From NCBI GenBank assembly GCA_032173965.1, contig JAVUNC010000004.1, forward strand, positions 4,015,001 through 4,079,000: DNA of 64,000 nt, written 5' to 3'. The first letter of the stretch is position 1; each line of letters opens with the position of its first letter. The stretch is from Sitta carolinensis. Lineage: Eukaryota; Chordata; Aves; Passeriformes; Sittidae. This document shows, one piece after another, positions 36,453 through 47,180 of this stretch. The notes beneath the pieces were generated by a model. The model searched no databases, was not told the DNA's origin, and was given only the letters and a program-made list of their open reading frames with translations. Both the position numbers and the translations under genes were made by a program.

Positions 36453-37231
36453 GTATGGCATAAAACAGTCATGTTGGAGATTTTTTTGTGGTCAGCATAC
36501 AATGCGGAAAATGCAATTTTAAAAATTATATAGCTCAACAATTTTCTGCTTCCTTAATGTATCCTGGTTTGGTTTGTTTTTTTCATTCAGAGTGACCATG
36601 TTTTATTTTTCTTCCTTCTTCCTTTTGGGGGAGGGCTTTTTTTCCTTTGGTATCAAATTGCAATCTTACATAAGTCCAAATAAAATAAAATAAAATAAAA
36701 TAAAATGGCTACCTAAATACCATTACCTGGAATTTTGAAACATTAAGACTTCAAAAGGGTTAATTAATTACATTAGCTGTGTCATTATCCTGACAACATT
36801 CTGCCTTAGGGCATATAGATCTATTCAGCTGCTGAGTTTGAAAGAGCTGTGTCCTTCTCTCACAGAAGAAAATTCATCAGACATTAAAAACATAGTCATT
36901 AGCAGAACATATTGTTTTCTCTCCACCAGATTGAGGAACATCAGATGGAATAATCAAAACAAATATTAAATAAATATTTCTCTTTTTTTAAAAAAAACAT
37001 AGAACCCAGAATTCATCACAAGTCGGAATAGATTTTTTCCATAAGTTGAAACTGCTTAATATTTACTGATTGTGGAAAACCAAACTGGCCACAGTCTCAC
37101 ATATTTGTAGTCAAAAATAGGTGTAAAATGCTCCTGTATTAGCATGAAAGAATTATGTTATCACTTTTAACAGGTGTAAATAACTGTACACAGTACAACT
37201 CAGATAAATATAGAAAAACAGGTAAAATAAG
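36453..37231. other. AT-rich unique sequence with a short (TAAAA)n
   Basis: It contains an AAAAT pentamer repeat at 36681-36706. Immediately after that, 36715-36830 is a low-complexity-free block with 'gggttaattaattacatt' and 'gtgtcattatcctgac', a texture typical of conserved non-coding DNA. No exon is recognised. Confidence 0.45.
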
Positions 37232-37775
37232 GAAAGGACAACAAAGATGCTTAAAGGTATGAAATAGGTTCCATGTAAAGGGAGATAAACTGAAATAAAT
37301 CTCTACACCCTGAAGAGACTAATTGTTTCAGGATGGGACAGAAGTCTACAAAATCATGACAATCATGGAGGAGGCAAAGAAAGAACAATTATTTGCTATT
37401 CCTTGTAATACAAAATCTAGTAGGTATCAAATAAAGTTATCTGAAGGTGGGCTCAAAATGATTAAAGGAAAGTACTTTTTCACACAGCACAAAATTAAAC
37501 TATGAAACTCATTGCCACAGGATGTTGGGATGTTGTGAATGTCATAAGTTTTCACGGGTTCGAAAAGCAATTAGATACAAACATGGAAGGAAAACCCTTC
37601 ATGGGCTAGGAGAGACAAAGAAATAACCCCCAGGTCAGGAAATTGCATAGCCACAGATTTCAGAAGGCTGGAAAGCTCAAATGTGGGAACATCAATGCAT
37701 ATTTTCCTTTTTATGCTCCCTCCTAACAAGCAGTCGGAACTGGCCATTGCTGGAGACCAAAAAGCTGTCTCTACT
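37232..37775 (+). mobile_element. ancient, diverged CR1 LINE fragment
   Basis: The order matches the end of ORF2 and the 3' region of an old, amniote-wide type of CR1: 'ggacaacaaagatgctta', 'ggtatgaaataggttcc', 'gaagtctacaaaatcatg', 'ggaaagtactttttcac', 'gaaactcattgccacagg' and 'actggccattgctggag'. It differs clearly from the short avian 3' ends elsewhere in the window. Plus strand, about 540 bp, with no intact frame. The age is my inference from divergence and subfamily type. Confidence 0.8.
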
Positions 37776-38073
37776 GTTTGTGGTCTTACTGAATACATAA
37801 TTTTTTACAAACCAGTTGAGAATTAGTCTAAAAATACTAGCCTTAGCGTCAGAGGAAATTTGTTTTAATTACAAAAATGTCCTATGGTTTCGTGTGGTGC
37901 TGCAGTTCTAGCACAGACCCCCATGGATTCATCCCTTTTGCAGCTCTGTACAGGGCCCCAGGATGAGGAACACACCACATGCTCGTGAGAATTTGGGAAG
38001 ATCTTTCCTGTCAGGACTTCAAACTGCAGCCACCAGTGCTGGTTCTGTTGGAAAGTCTTTCATTTTTGTCATA
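37776..38073. other. unique non-coding sequence
   Basis: A short spacer between the old CR1 and the younger-looking CR1. Nothing is recognised. Confidence 0.4.
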
Positions 38074-38692
38074 TCACAGAATCCTAGGTTGGGAAAGATT
38101 GGAAGGGACCACAGCGGCTTGTCTGGTGCAACCTCCCTGCTCAAGCAGAGTCATCCCAGAGCCCAGGGCACAGGATTGCTGCCAGACAGTTCTGGAATAT
38201 CCCCAGTGAGGGTGACTCCACCCTCTGGACAATTGTCTCTGGACAATTCTGTGTCTCAATCTCTGGATTGTCTCTGGACAATCTGTTCAGTGCTGGGTCA
38301 CTGCACAGGGAAGTTCCTCCTCCTGTCCAGGTGAACTTGCTGGGATCAGTCCCTGCCCGTTCCTCTGGTGCCATTGCTGGGCCCTGGAGCAGAGCCTGGG
38401 CCCTGCTCTGACCCTCCCTGCTCACAGGCACACACAGGGATGAGCTTCCCTCTCAGCTGTGTCCCCTCTGCAGGCTGAACAGCCCCAGCTCCCTCAGCCT
38501 TTCCCCAGCAGGGAGATGCTCCAGTGCCTCCATCATCTGTGTCACCCAGCACTGGACACACTCCAGGAGCTCCATGTCTCATCCTGAGAAGCCCAGAACT
38601 GGACACAGCACCCCAGATGTGCCTCAGCAGGGCTGAGCAGAGGGGCAGGATCACCTTCCTTGATCTGCTGGCAATGTTCTTCCTGATTTAAC
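38074..38692 (-). mobile_element. CR1 LINE, 620-bp fragment, younger-looking copy
   Basis: The tail TCACAGAATCC sits at the left. Read on the minus strand, it runs from the end of the ORF2 reverse-transcriptase region ('aacattgccagcagatc', 'ccagttctgggcttctc', 'gacatggagctcctgg') through 'ggaaaggctgagggagc' to the 3' end. Part of it (38294-38520) is almost identical to the oppositely oriented copy at 58705-59192, with one base length difference seen. Inside it, at 38223-38283, a 'ctctggacaatt' unit occurs three times. This is a local duplication that the other copy lacks. Open frames over it are in non-native phases. Confidence 0.96.
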
Positions 38693-38767
38693 ACAGAAAA
38701 ACCAAAAGGAATACTGTATATCTGCTGTGATGTGAACCATCTCTATGCATTTCTTATAAATCCTCAA

Positions 38768-38898
38768 ATGAACAAAAAACCAAACAAAACCAAAAACCCA
38801 CACACACAAAAATCCCCAACAAAACCAAAACCAAACCAAACAAACAAAAAACAACAAAAAAAACCCATCTGCCCAAAAAACCCAAACCAACCCAATAG
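38768..38898. repeat. A/C-rich low-complexity tract
   Basis: About 130 bp made of AAAC, AAAAC and CCAAA-like units with few other bases. The opposite strand reads as a Trp/Phe/Val-rich frame of 79 codons, which is an artefact. Confidence 0.93.
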
Positions 38899-40371
38899 AA
38901 AAAAACTGTCATTTATGAGATGCCAGGGACCTCAAACAGATCCAAGGTTTGAAAATCATAGCTAAAATTACCTTTGTTTTGGTCTGAACTGAACAAAAAC
39001 TGCCCAGGTATACTCAGTTGTACCCTGATGCCATTGATCACTTCTTGAACTCTGTCAGGAAATAAAACTCTCAATAATATACAAATCGATCAAATATAAG
39101 TAACATTTATGATATTGGCAAAAGACACTGTCCTGACAGCAGGGACATTCCCTGACAAAGTTCACAGCCCTGTAAACTGCCACAAAAAAGTGCTCCCAAT
39201 TTTTACAAGAGTACCAAACCAGATGCATTTTCCCAAATATTGTGCAGAATCAACTCTAAATGTGGGAATGGTTCCCTTGTGATTGGCAGAAATTATGCTA
39301 TAAAAGCTGAACATATGTGCCAGATCTTCTGCTTTTCCTTTTTGCTACTGTTTAGAGATCTAAATATAAATTTTGATATTCCAGTGCTGCAAACTCCATG
39401 ACTATAAAGAAATCTAGACATGATAAGATCTAGAAATCACAGGATCTAGAAATTTAGAAATTATAAGATTTCTATAGAAAGCAAAGTTTGAAGACCAAAA
39501 GATTAAACTCAACAAGAAAACTACTTTAGAAATCTATTTAAAAGGGAAAATAAATGATTGGTCTCATAAACAGTGAAATTTGGATTGGTACTTGATTAAA
39601 AAGGAATTGAGAAGGACCCACTACCAGCACATGGGAACTAGTGTATAGTAAACAAGCATTAAGGTTGATTAAGCAAATCTATAGACTTGTAGAATAAAAA
39701 ATACCAAGAGTTTATACACCTCTGTTCTCATACAGACAATTTCCACATGATCCCAGGCATGAGATTTGAAAAACTGGTATTTTCTAGTTGTGTTGTCTCC
39801 TGAATCATCTGAAAATATATTTTGTTGAAAAGCTTTTCCTTTTTAATTTATCATCGAAAATCACAGTCATGACATGAGTCAAAACCTCTGAATCCACTTT
39901 AAACTGTCAGTGAGGGAATTTGCTGCTCCAGCCCATCCCTTCATACTTGAATTATGCAGCGTGAGTTGATTTACAAAGGTCTTTTGGTCACTGACAAGTG
40001 CTGGAGGCTCAGTTCAGGTGTCTCATGGATACACCAAGTGTAATTTGAGAAGCCAAAGGTATCCAGAACATCTGCATGGGCCAGCTCGATCTAACTCAGC
40101 ACTTCTGCGGGATGTTACCACCTCTGGATCACTGCTTGTGAGGCTCTGCATATCAAATGGCACTGTAATCTGAACCCAGTGCTTTGAGAGATTTACAGAC
40201 AAATGCCTAATTCTCCCTGATAGCCAGAAAGGTATCAGGAGCCCAGACGGCCTGATATTTATTTTTCTATTTTTTATTTATCTTTCCTTCTTTTTGTGGT
40301 TTTAATACAGGGCTGTGTTAATTCATCCCCTGTGAATGTGTTTGCCACTTAAGTAAAACACATCTGACAGA
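38899..40371. other. AT-rich unique sequence
   Basis: No transposon is recognised. Between 39355 and 39480 there is loose repetition of 'gatctagaaat'-like words, too irregular to define a unit. No exon is supported. Confidence 0.5.
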
Positions 40372-40492
40372 GTTCAAGAGACATTTGGACAATGCTCTCA
40401 GGCACAGGGTGTGCCCTGTGCAAGGTCAGGAGTTGGGCTCTATGAGGCCTGTGGGCTCATTCCAGCTCAGGATATTCTGTGATTCTGTGTGA
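40372..40492 (+). mobile_element. CR1 LINE, 120-bp 3' end
   Basis: Forward order: 'agttcaagagacatttgg', 'aatgctctcaggcacag', 'cattccagctcaggatat' and the tail TTCTGTGATTCTGTGTG. Plus strand. It belongs to the CR1 group whose 3' end reads 'ttccagctcaggatattc', as does the copy at 51345. Confidence 0.93.
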
Positions 40493-40634
40493 AATAAAGC
40501 TACCTAGAGGTCTCTAGAAGGATATCTTCAACATTGTCTCACTGTCAAACTTCTACCTTCTCAAAATGGAAGTGCAGCATATTCCATCCCACTGGACAGA
40601 TTTGTCCAGTTAATTTTATGGATGTCTCATCTAC
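40493..40634. other. spacer between two CR1 copies
   Basis: About 140 bp of non-repetitive sequence separating a complete CR1 tail from the next, internal CR1 fragment. Confidence 0.5.
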
Positions 40635-40880
40635 AGCTCCTCGAAAGGAGTTTGGAACCCTGGGGGGGTTGATCTTTTCTCTCTAGTAAAAAGTGATAGG
40701 ACAAGAGGAAAATGCCTCAGTTTACACCAGGAGAGGTTTAGATTGGCTATTAAGCAAAATTCCTTCACCGAAGGGGTAGTCAGGCTTTGGAAAAGGCTGT
40801 CCAGGAAAGTGGTGGAGTCACCATCCCCGTAAGGATTCACAAGATGTGTAGATATGGAACATCTTCATAGGTGGAAAATC
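40635..40880 (+). mobile_element. internal CR1 LINE fragment lacking its 3' end
   Basis: It carries the segment just upstream of the CR1 3' end: 'gtgataggacaagaggaa', 'aggagaggtttagattgg', 'attccttcaccgaaggg', 'aggaaagtggtggagtc' and 'accatccccgtaaggattc'. It stops before the terminal block and tail. Since CR1 normally truncates at the 5' side, the missing 3' end implies a later deletion or decay. Plus strand. Confidence 0.92.
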
Positions 40881-40977
40881 ACTTCTAGGCAAATAACTAA
40901 CTCATATCATGTAAGTATTTTCATTCTCATGTTTGTAAGGACATCCAAATCATTGCATAGCATATTTACCAGATCTC

Positions 40978-41101
40978 ACAGAATCCTGGAATCTCAGAAT
41001 GGTTTGGGTTGGAAGAGACTTTGAAGATTCCAATTCACTTCCACAGGCAGGGACACCTTCCACTGGACCAGGGTGCTCCACTCCCTGTCCAGCCTGACCT
41101 G
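40978..41101 (-). mobile_element. CR1 LINE, 125-bp 3' fragment
   Basis: The tail CACAGAATCCTGGAATCTCAG precedes 'ggtttgggttggaagag', 'aggcagggacaccttcc' and 'gtgctccactccctgtcc'. Minus strand, tail-to-tail with the two plus-strand fragments just to the left. Confidence 0.94.
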
Positions 41102-41419
41102 TGTGGAACTCCACAAAAGATGAATTGTGTTTAGAATCTGTGGGCTTGGTGGCTTACAGAGCTGACAACAGAAAATTATTGGTTATTTACTATAGTAAAT
41201 AACGTGTGAATTTAACTGTTGTGTGTGCAAAATTAACTTGCTCTATTTCATAGCACTTTGTGGGGAATGGGAAGATACTCCTGGCTGTGATTGTCTTTTC
41301 TTTCCCCCTCTTACTGCTTTTCTTCTGGTAATATATTGAGAAAAAAATGAAATATTAAGTAGAAATATTCTAGAATGGCTTTCTGTTTCACCAGGGGATG
41401 ACAGATGAAGTGGAGAAGA
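41102..41419. other. unique non-coding sequence
   Basis: About 320 bp. Nothing is recognised beyond AT-rich sequence. Confidence 0.45.
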
Positions 41420-42010
41420 TACCTGTTGGATTTATGGAGCCAATCCATCAGCCCCTGCTTGACCCACAGCTGTCATCTCCCTAACAATTAATATTTGCCA
41501 CTTGTAAATGCCTTCAGCCAGGGAGGGTTGAGAGGCGAGAGGAGGTAAGGCAGGGAAAAACCTAAAAGGGAGGTTTTGTGAGGAATTGCAGGGAGCACAG
41601 TACATCACGAGGTAATTACAGCTCGGCCTGTCCAAGTGTTACTCTGCAATGGTGAATTATAGGCATGAGGCTGCAGCACTTCACTTTCTTACTTGTAACT
41701 AAATCAGAATCCTTTTAAGTTTTAATTAATCTGCTTAGCTTTAGTTGTGAGGGAGCAGGGGAGTGGGGAAGGAAGGCAGATTAACCCTTCAATTGACAAG
41801 GACTTTCACAGTGCCTCCTCTTGGGCTATTTTCCCCTCAAGCACCTGAGGGAGACAGCATTATCAGTCTGACGTGGGGACCCATTAGGCTATGATTCTTT
41901 AATTTTTTTTTTTTTTAATTTGCTAGTGTCTGGTTAGTTCTCTCTATTTCATTATCAAAACCCAATTAATTTCTGTAAAAGCATCAAATTAATTACAAAA
42001 TACTATGGAA
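41420..42010. promoter_or_regulatory. candidate conserved non-coding block, homeodomain-motif rich
   Basis: A repeat-free 590-bp block between CR1 fragments. Several TAATTA/TTAATT-type cores stand out: 'cctaacaattaat', 'gaggtaattacagc', 'ttttaattaatctgc', 'cccaattaatttctg' and 'caaattaattacaaa'. A T12 run lies near 41905. Clusters like this are common in conserved vertebrate developmental enhancers. That function is inferred from texture, and no conservation data are available here. Confidence 0.3.
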
Positions 42011-43009
42011 ATATAAAGAATGGAGGAATTTCCCTCTTCTCTCCTCCTACCCTTTCCTCATTATGGGAAATATGTTGGGCCCCTTGGCAGCAAAGCCCTA
42101 TTAAAGAGCTACAGACTGTCTAGCTCCTCATTTAAAATTCTGTTGGCAGTGTCAGGAGGCCTGTGTGATGGGGGTAAGTCCATTCCACCCACAGAGATCA
42201 TTTTCCAATTCCCCAGCACAGAAAAATACAGTCATAGAATCATTAGAAGTGGAGCTGGATGAGACCTGCAGGAGGAAACCCAGTCCATGTCCTCTACCTG
42301 TTCACCAGAGCTTCCAGGCATGGATGCCCTACAGCCTTTCCAGATGCTCTGCTTTTGCAATGATCCATTTCATTAGAGAGGTGTCCCTACTGAAGTTTTT
42401 GTTCAGAATTATTTCTCCCATACTCATTGAATATTGTGAACGCTTTAATTGTTCTTCTTTATCTGATTTCTAGGTGTTTGAATACAGTTATGTCCTCATT
42501 AGTCTTTTCCTTAGACAATTTTGTGCCTCTTCTTTCTGCCTTTTCTTTGTAGGTAACATTCACTCGGGCTCTTTTTTGAGTGGTTGAAGTGACAACAGGA
42601 GGAATGAAACTCATCTACAGCTTGATTGCCCCTAAATACAGACCTGTGATTCAGATGCTGGATCAGTGTTCAGTGCTGCTGGGATATTCTTACCTGTGTT
42701 CAAGCTGCCAGCTGTCCTTAGCCCCTTTTTCATGGCCATTATCCTCATCTAAAGTGGCAGCAGACTCCAACATTCAGACAAGAGGGTTGTGCCTCCCATA
42801 GGTGTCTACAAGCTTTCACAATACTCAGTGGAAATGCTCCCAGTGCAATATTTTGAGTCCAGAAGAGGAGATTCAGTCCTTCAAACTGAAGAGTTTGCCA
42901 AGAATAATCTGAACCACTTTCTGATCATCTTTAGTTTAAATATTACTGAGATCTGTGGCTTTAATGGAAACCTAGAGATCTAGTACTTACATAGGGGACT
43001 ACAGAGAAA
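42011..43009. other. unique sequence with a doubtful CR1 remnant
   Basis: At 42231-42310 the words 'gtcatagaatcattag', 'gagacctgcaggagg' and 'cccagtccatg' look like a badly decayed minus-strand CR1 3' tip, at about even odds. The rest is not recognised. The frames of 102 and 80 codons that cross this spot overlap each other and carry no known domain. Confidence 0.4.
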
Positions 43010-43108
43010 CAGAGAGTTCTGTGTCCCTGTCCATGGCAGGGGGTTGGAAGTAGAGAAGATCTAAAGTCCCTCCCTTCCCAATCCATTCTAAGATTTTATG
43101 ATTCTGTG
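43010..43108 (+). mobile_element. CR1 LINE, 100-bp 3' tip
   Basis: Forward order: 'gtccctgtccatggcagg', 'ggttggaagtagagaag', 'tcccttcccaatccattc', then the tail TTTTATGATTCTGTG. Plus strand, severely 5'-truncated. Confidence 0.9.
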
Positions 43109-45844
43109 CATCTGGGTCTGGTTCTGACCCTAACATAATTCAGGTAGTAGTACCTATGTACATGTATAGTACATATGTAGTAGGTCACAGACACTGAGAT
43201 GTGAGGAAAAGAACACCACATTTGAGAGTTTTTCACAAAATGGAGATTCCTGAGTCTGTAATTTGGAAAATTTCAGAACCTTTGTATTTACAATTCTGCT
43301 TGGAGAATATTGACATTGAATGCCTCTGAGTTTTCATTGAGGATTTTTCCTAAGGATGAGTGGATAGAATTGTCTTCACAGGAGTTGTTAAATGTGAGCA
43401 TAATCTCCCCATTATTCCCTCTCAATCTGAAGCAGTGATGAATTCAGGTTATGCCAGAGTAGATAAAACTGTTTTCTGATTTGGATCTATCTCATATATC
43501 TTTAGTTTTATGCTAGGCCAAAATAGACATCTGGATTTAGATCCAGATGTGCTTTGCTGGATTTTATCCCTTCTGATAAGAGCTATTAAAAAATGGTGCA
43601 ATTCCTGTACTTAGGTGGATGGTGGAACTGAGATATCTGGGAGGGGTGAAATATATTAAAAAAAACCCAAAAAAAACCAAACAAAAAAAGCCAAACAAAC
43701 AAACAAAAAAAAAAAAAAAACATATTTGCCATTTTACTTATCCCTAAATGCTATAATTGCAGTCACGATAACTAGTACAAAAGGTTCACCGTGTTTTGGC
43801 TAAACTTGCATTTATATTGACCAAATTGCATTGACCTCATTCCTAAACTCCTTTGATTTTGTGTCTTATGCAGCAAAGGTACAAAGTGCTGGATGAAGAA
43901 TGCTCATTGCAAAAAAAAAAAAACCCATTGCTCTGACCCAGAACCCGTTATCTCAAGGCAGTCTCTACTTCCCAGTAATGTAGCAGCCCTGTGTCATTTT
44001 ATTCTTGCTCTGAATGCTCCTCATAGGGCACAATTTAAGCAACAGGAGTATGTGGAGCCCTAAAACCAAACCAGCTCCATTTGGCAGCCAATACATTCCC
44101 CCTAAGGCTGTCAGAGCACGAGCAGCTCAAACACTCACAGGACTGCAGGAAAAACTGAATGTTGCCTCTGTAAGGCTTGGGTTTTTTTCTGGCAGTGCAG
44201 GGGAGGTGAAGATTAAAAAGCCCTGGAGATCTGAATTTCCTCATCCTGCTTCCACTCCAAATGGTGGGGATTACCAAAAAGGTCACTCCTGTGAGTGACA
44301 TTTATCCACTGTGTCTTTCCCTGGGATAGTAACAATAATGGTCAATCAAGATTTGCAGGCAAAGCAAAACAAGGAGTCCTGGCCATTTTCTGGCCTTTGC
44401 CAGACTGCTGCATTCTGGCTGATGAGGATATAATTATGGGATAATGGAATGATGCTGTCACTGGTCCTAATCTGGTCCAGAACCCACTCACCTGACCACT
44501 GCCCCTACAGATTCTTATGTTATAGCAGAGCTAAGGAAATCCTCACTGGTATTCGAGGTATTGGATAAATGTGGAGAAAACTATGTTAATTTTGTCTAAC
44601 CCAGGAAAACATAACTTTGGAAGAAGGCAAGCAAAGAGAAGAAGCTGAGAGTTTCAACATGCCTGTTGAATAGTCAGAGGAATTTACAACCACAGAGAAG
44701 AGTTTTACATCTGTTGTCTCTGTTCTGCTGAACTGTGAAGTTTCTTTTAAGCTGCACCATTTTGGGCAAAGGCCCTGTGCAAAGTCAATTGCACTCTAAT
44801 GACAAGTTTGTTCAAAGGCAAAAAAATCATTTCACCTTTATTAAGAGAAAATAAAACTGACAATAATGTGCAAATTAGCTGTATTCTCTAATTAATAGTC
44901 AGCAGGTAGAAACAGGTGCTTCTAGAGCTCAGATTCTCTGAGATATTTTAGGTGTTTGCCAGAGAAAGGTGAGATAAAACTTTGAAGCATCTTTTCAGCA
45001 CCACTGATCCTAAAAGGAACCCAGGGTGTGTAGCTCAGATCTGGATGTTAGTCTATCAAAGTTATTTGAGACCTAAAAATACAATTAGGTCTATTTCTGT
45101 GCTACCTCAATTTGACTCTATAGCAGGTTCAGAAATTGAAGGATAATAATCTACATTTAATCCCATTTTAAAAATGCTTCAGAAATTATCAGCCAATGAG
45201 AAATAAATAACTGGAAGTAGAAATATCAATAGATACAAACTCTGTTCACTTATGACCTAGGGAAGCCTCAAAAATAAGACTTAATCTTCAGTTTCTGCAG
45301 CTGCACTCATTCCATTGAGCTGGGTAGATTTATACTAGCTAAAGATTACAATCAAAATATAAACCTAACATCTTTAAATGCTTTAATTATTTATCCAAGG
45401 CTGTTTTGACTTGCCCTCTGCAGTTGGCTGTGAGTCAGAAAAAGCTCTAAGAGTATATTAGAAATTATTAGCTAGCTTAAGCTTTCACTGCATATTAGGA
45501 ATCAAATCAGACATTTTTATTCTTTTAATTAGTATTTTTTAGAGAATGGAACAAAATGCCTAATTTAGCCATGTAAAATAAAAGGCTAAAGTAGCTCTTT
45601 GGATAAAAATGACCCATTTAAATGCCTGCCAGAATCTGGAGAGGAAAAAAAAAAAAAAGAAAAAGCAAAAGAAAAAGCATAGAGAAGCATTTTCCAGCTT
45701 CAAAGAACTGCATAAACATTGGCTGATGGTTCCTTCACCAATCTTTGCTCATATTTGACAATGGAAAGTCATATTCTCCAGGGTGCAGTGTCAAAAGCAG
45801 CTTCATCAAGACATCAACTGAACTTTTACTTTACATTTTCCTTG
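43109..45844. other. AT-rich unique sequence
   Basis: It holds an A/C-rich tract at 43661-43722 ending in an A run, a second A run near 43910-43923 and an A-rich stretch near 45644-45680. A perfect 10-bp hairpin (arms 43527-43536 and 43541-43550) is present. At 44860-44935, 'gtgcaaattagctg' and 'ctctaattaatagtc' look like conserved non-coding texture. No exon is recognised. Confidence 0.5.
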
Positions 45845-46205
45845 AATCACAGAATAGTTAGGTGAGAAGGGACCTTAAAGTTAATTTAGTTCCACCCTCC
45901 TGCCAATGGGTGTCTCCTGAGCTGCTGAGACATTTGCTGTAGTGAAACAATTTATTTTATGATCTGCAAACATTAATGAATTTCAACAATGTCAAATATT
46001 TAAATGTTCACCACTAACCAATGTCCCCAAGTGCAACATCCTCATGTCTTTTAAATTCCCACAGGGGTGGTGACTCCACTACTTCCATAAATAACCTTTG
46101 ATAACCCTTTGAATGAAGAAATTTTCCCTAACATCCAGCCTAAACCTTCTCTGGTGCAACCTGAGTCCATTTCCTCTAATTCTGTCATTTATTCCCTGGA
46201 AGAAA
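45845..46205 (-). mobile_element. degraded CR1 LINE, 360 bp, interrupted
   Basis: The left part has a tail (AATCACAGAATAG) and 'gagaagggaccttaaag'. The right part has 'ccaatgtccccaagtgc', 'aggggtggtgactccac', 'agaaattttccctaacatcc' and 'ccatttcctctaattc'. Between them, about 45920-46010 does not match CR1. The two parts resemble different CR1 groups, so this may be two juxtaposed insertions. Minus strand. Confidence 0.85.
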
Positions 46206-46837
46206 TTTTACAGAAACCCTGTCCACACTGGCTAAGGAGATTCAAGTGATCTTTGGAACTGTGTTGAATGCTCAACTCTGAAATGCAATGGAAGAGATCA
46301 GCATGCTCAGACACAATGGTTCAGACACAAAAGGGACCTAAAGTGAGCCTACTCTGTGGGACATTCTGCAATGAGTTCTGGAACACCGGCACGTGGCTTA
46401 GAAAGAAAAAAAACTCTACCTCTTCAGATTTCTCTAAAGAGACTGTCTCATATTCCTGAGATTGGTTTTTTAGGTACCTGTACACAGATAGGCAAGGTCA
46501 TTAGCATCTTAGATCAGCTTGATCTGTGTTTTCCATGGGCATATTTTTAAGACAAAAGATTTTCTAAATTAAGATGACTGATGCACAGCCAAGAATAGCA
46601 GCATATTTGCTATTGTAGAAACAAAGATGTATCTATGTTTTGAGATTTTCAAATAACACTGATAAGACACAACAGGATGACTAACAACAGGAAGCCAAAA
46701 GTAGGAACACTTTCATCTTGATGGGACCTATCAGGGCATGATAATATTGCAGAAATAAATGTCAGTATCTTGAGGTTTTCAAAAGCTGAGGTTTTCAAAA
46801 TGAGACCAGCAAAGACCAGGAAACAACATAGAAATGG
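46206..46837. other. unique non-coding sequence
   Basis: No repeat family or exon is recognised. The phrase 'gaggttttcaaaa' occurs twice near 46773 and 46789. Confidence 0.45.
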
Positions 46838-46877
46838 TGGAGAAGATGATCATTGTAGGTCCATTCCAATTGGACTG
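46838..46877 (+). mobile_element. CR1 LINE stub, about 40 bp of 3' end
   Basis: Only the last block is present: 'gatgatcattgtaggtcc' and 'attccaattggactg', followed at once by ATTCT pentamers. This matches the reverse complement of the terminus of the minus-strand copy at 20526. Plus strand, and an extreme 5' truncation. The microsatellite on its right is the expanded tail. Confidence 0.8.
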
Positions 46878-47180
46878 TTCTATTCTATTCTATTATCTTC
46901 TCTTCTCTTCTCTTTCTCTTCTCTTCTCTTCTCTTCTCTTCTCTTCTCTTCTCTTCTCTTCTCTTCTCTTCTCTTCTCTTCTCTTCTCTTCTCTTCTCTT
47001 CTCTTCTCTTCTCTTCTCTTCTATTCTATTCTATTCTATTCTATTCCATCTTATATTAGCCCAGCCCAACCCATCCCATCCTATCCATCCCATCCCATCC
47101 CATCCCATCCCATCCCATCCCACCCATCCCATCCCATCCATCCCATCCCATCCCATCCCATCCCATCCATCCATCCCAAC
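46878..47180. repeat. 300-bp compound microsatellite: (TTCTA)n-(TTCTC)n-(TTCTA)n-(CATCC)n
   Basis: The array begins with TTCTA pentamers at the end of a CR1 stub. It changes to a long run of TTCTC (about 46895-47018), returns to TTCTA (47020-47045), and after about 20 irregular bases becomes CATCC-type pentamers and tetramers (about 47066-47180). Three overlapping plus-strand frames rich in Leu-Phe-Ser and Ile-Pro-Ser-His are products of the repeat. Confidence 0.97.

Noticed and set aside
36274..36522. 82-codon frame with Ile and Tyr runs
   Set aside because: Product of the ATT microsatellite and its phase break.
38651..38890. 79-codon Trp/Phe/Val-rich minus-strand frame resembling a membrane protein
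   Set aside because: It is the reverse of an A/C-rich low-complexity tract. The apparent hydrophobicity is compositional.
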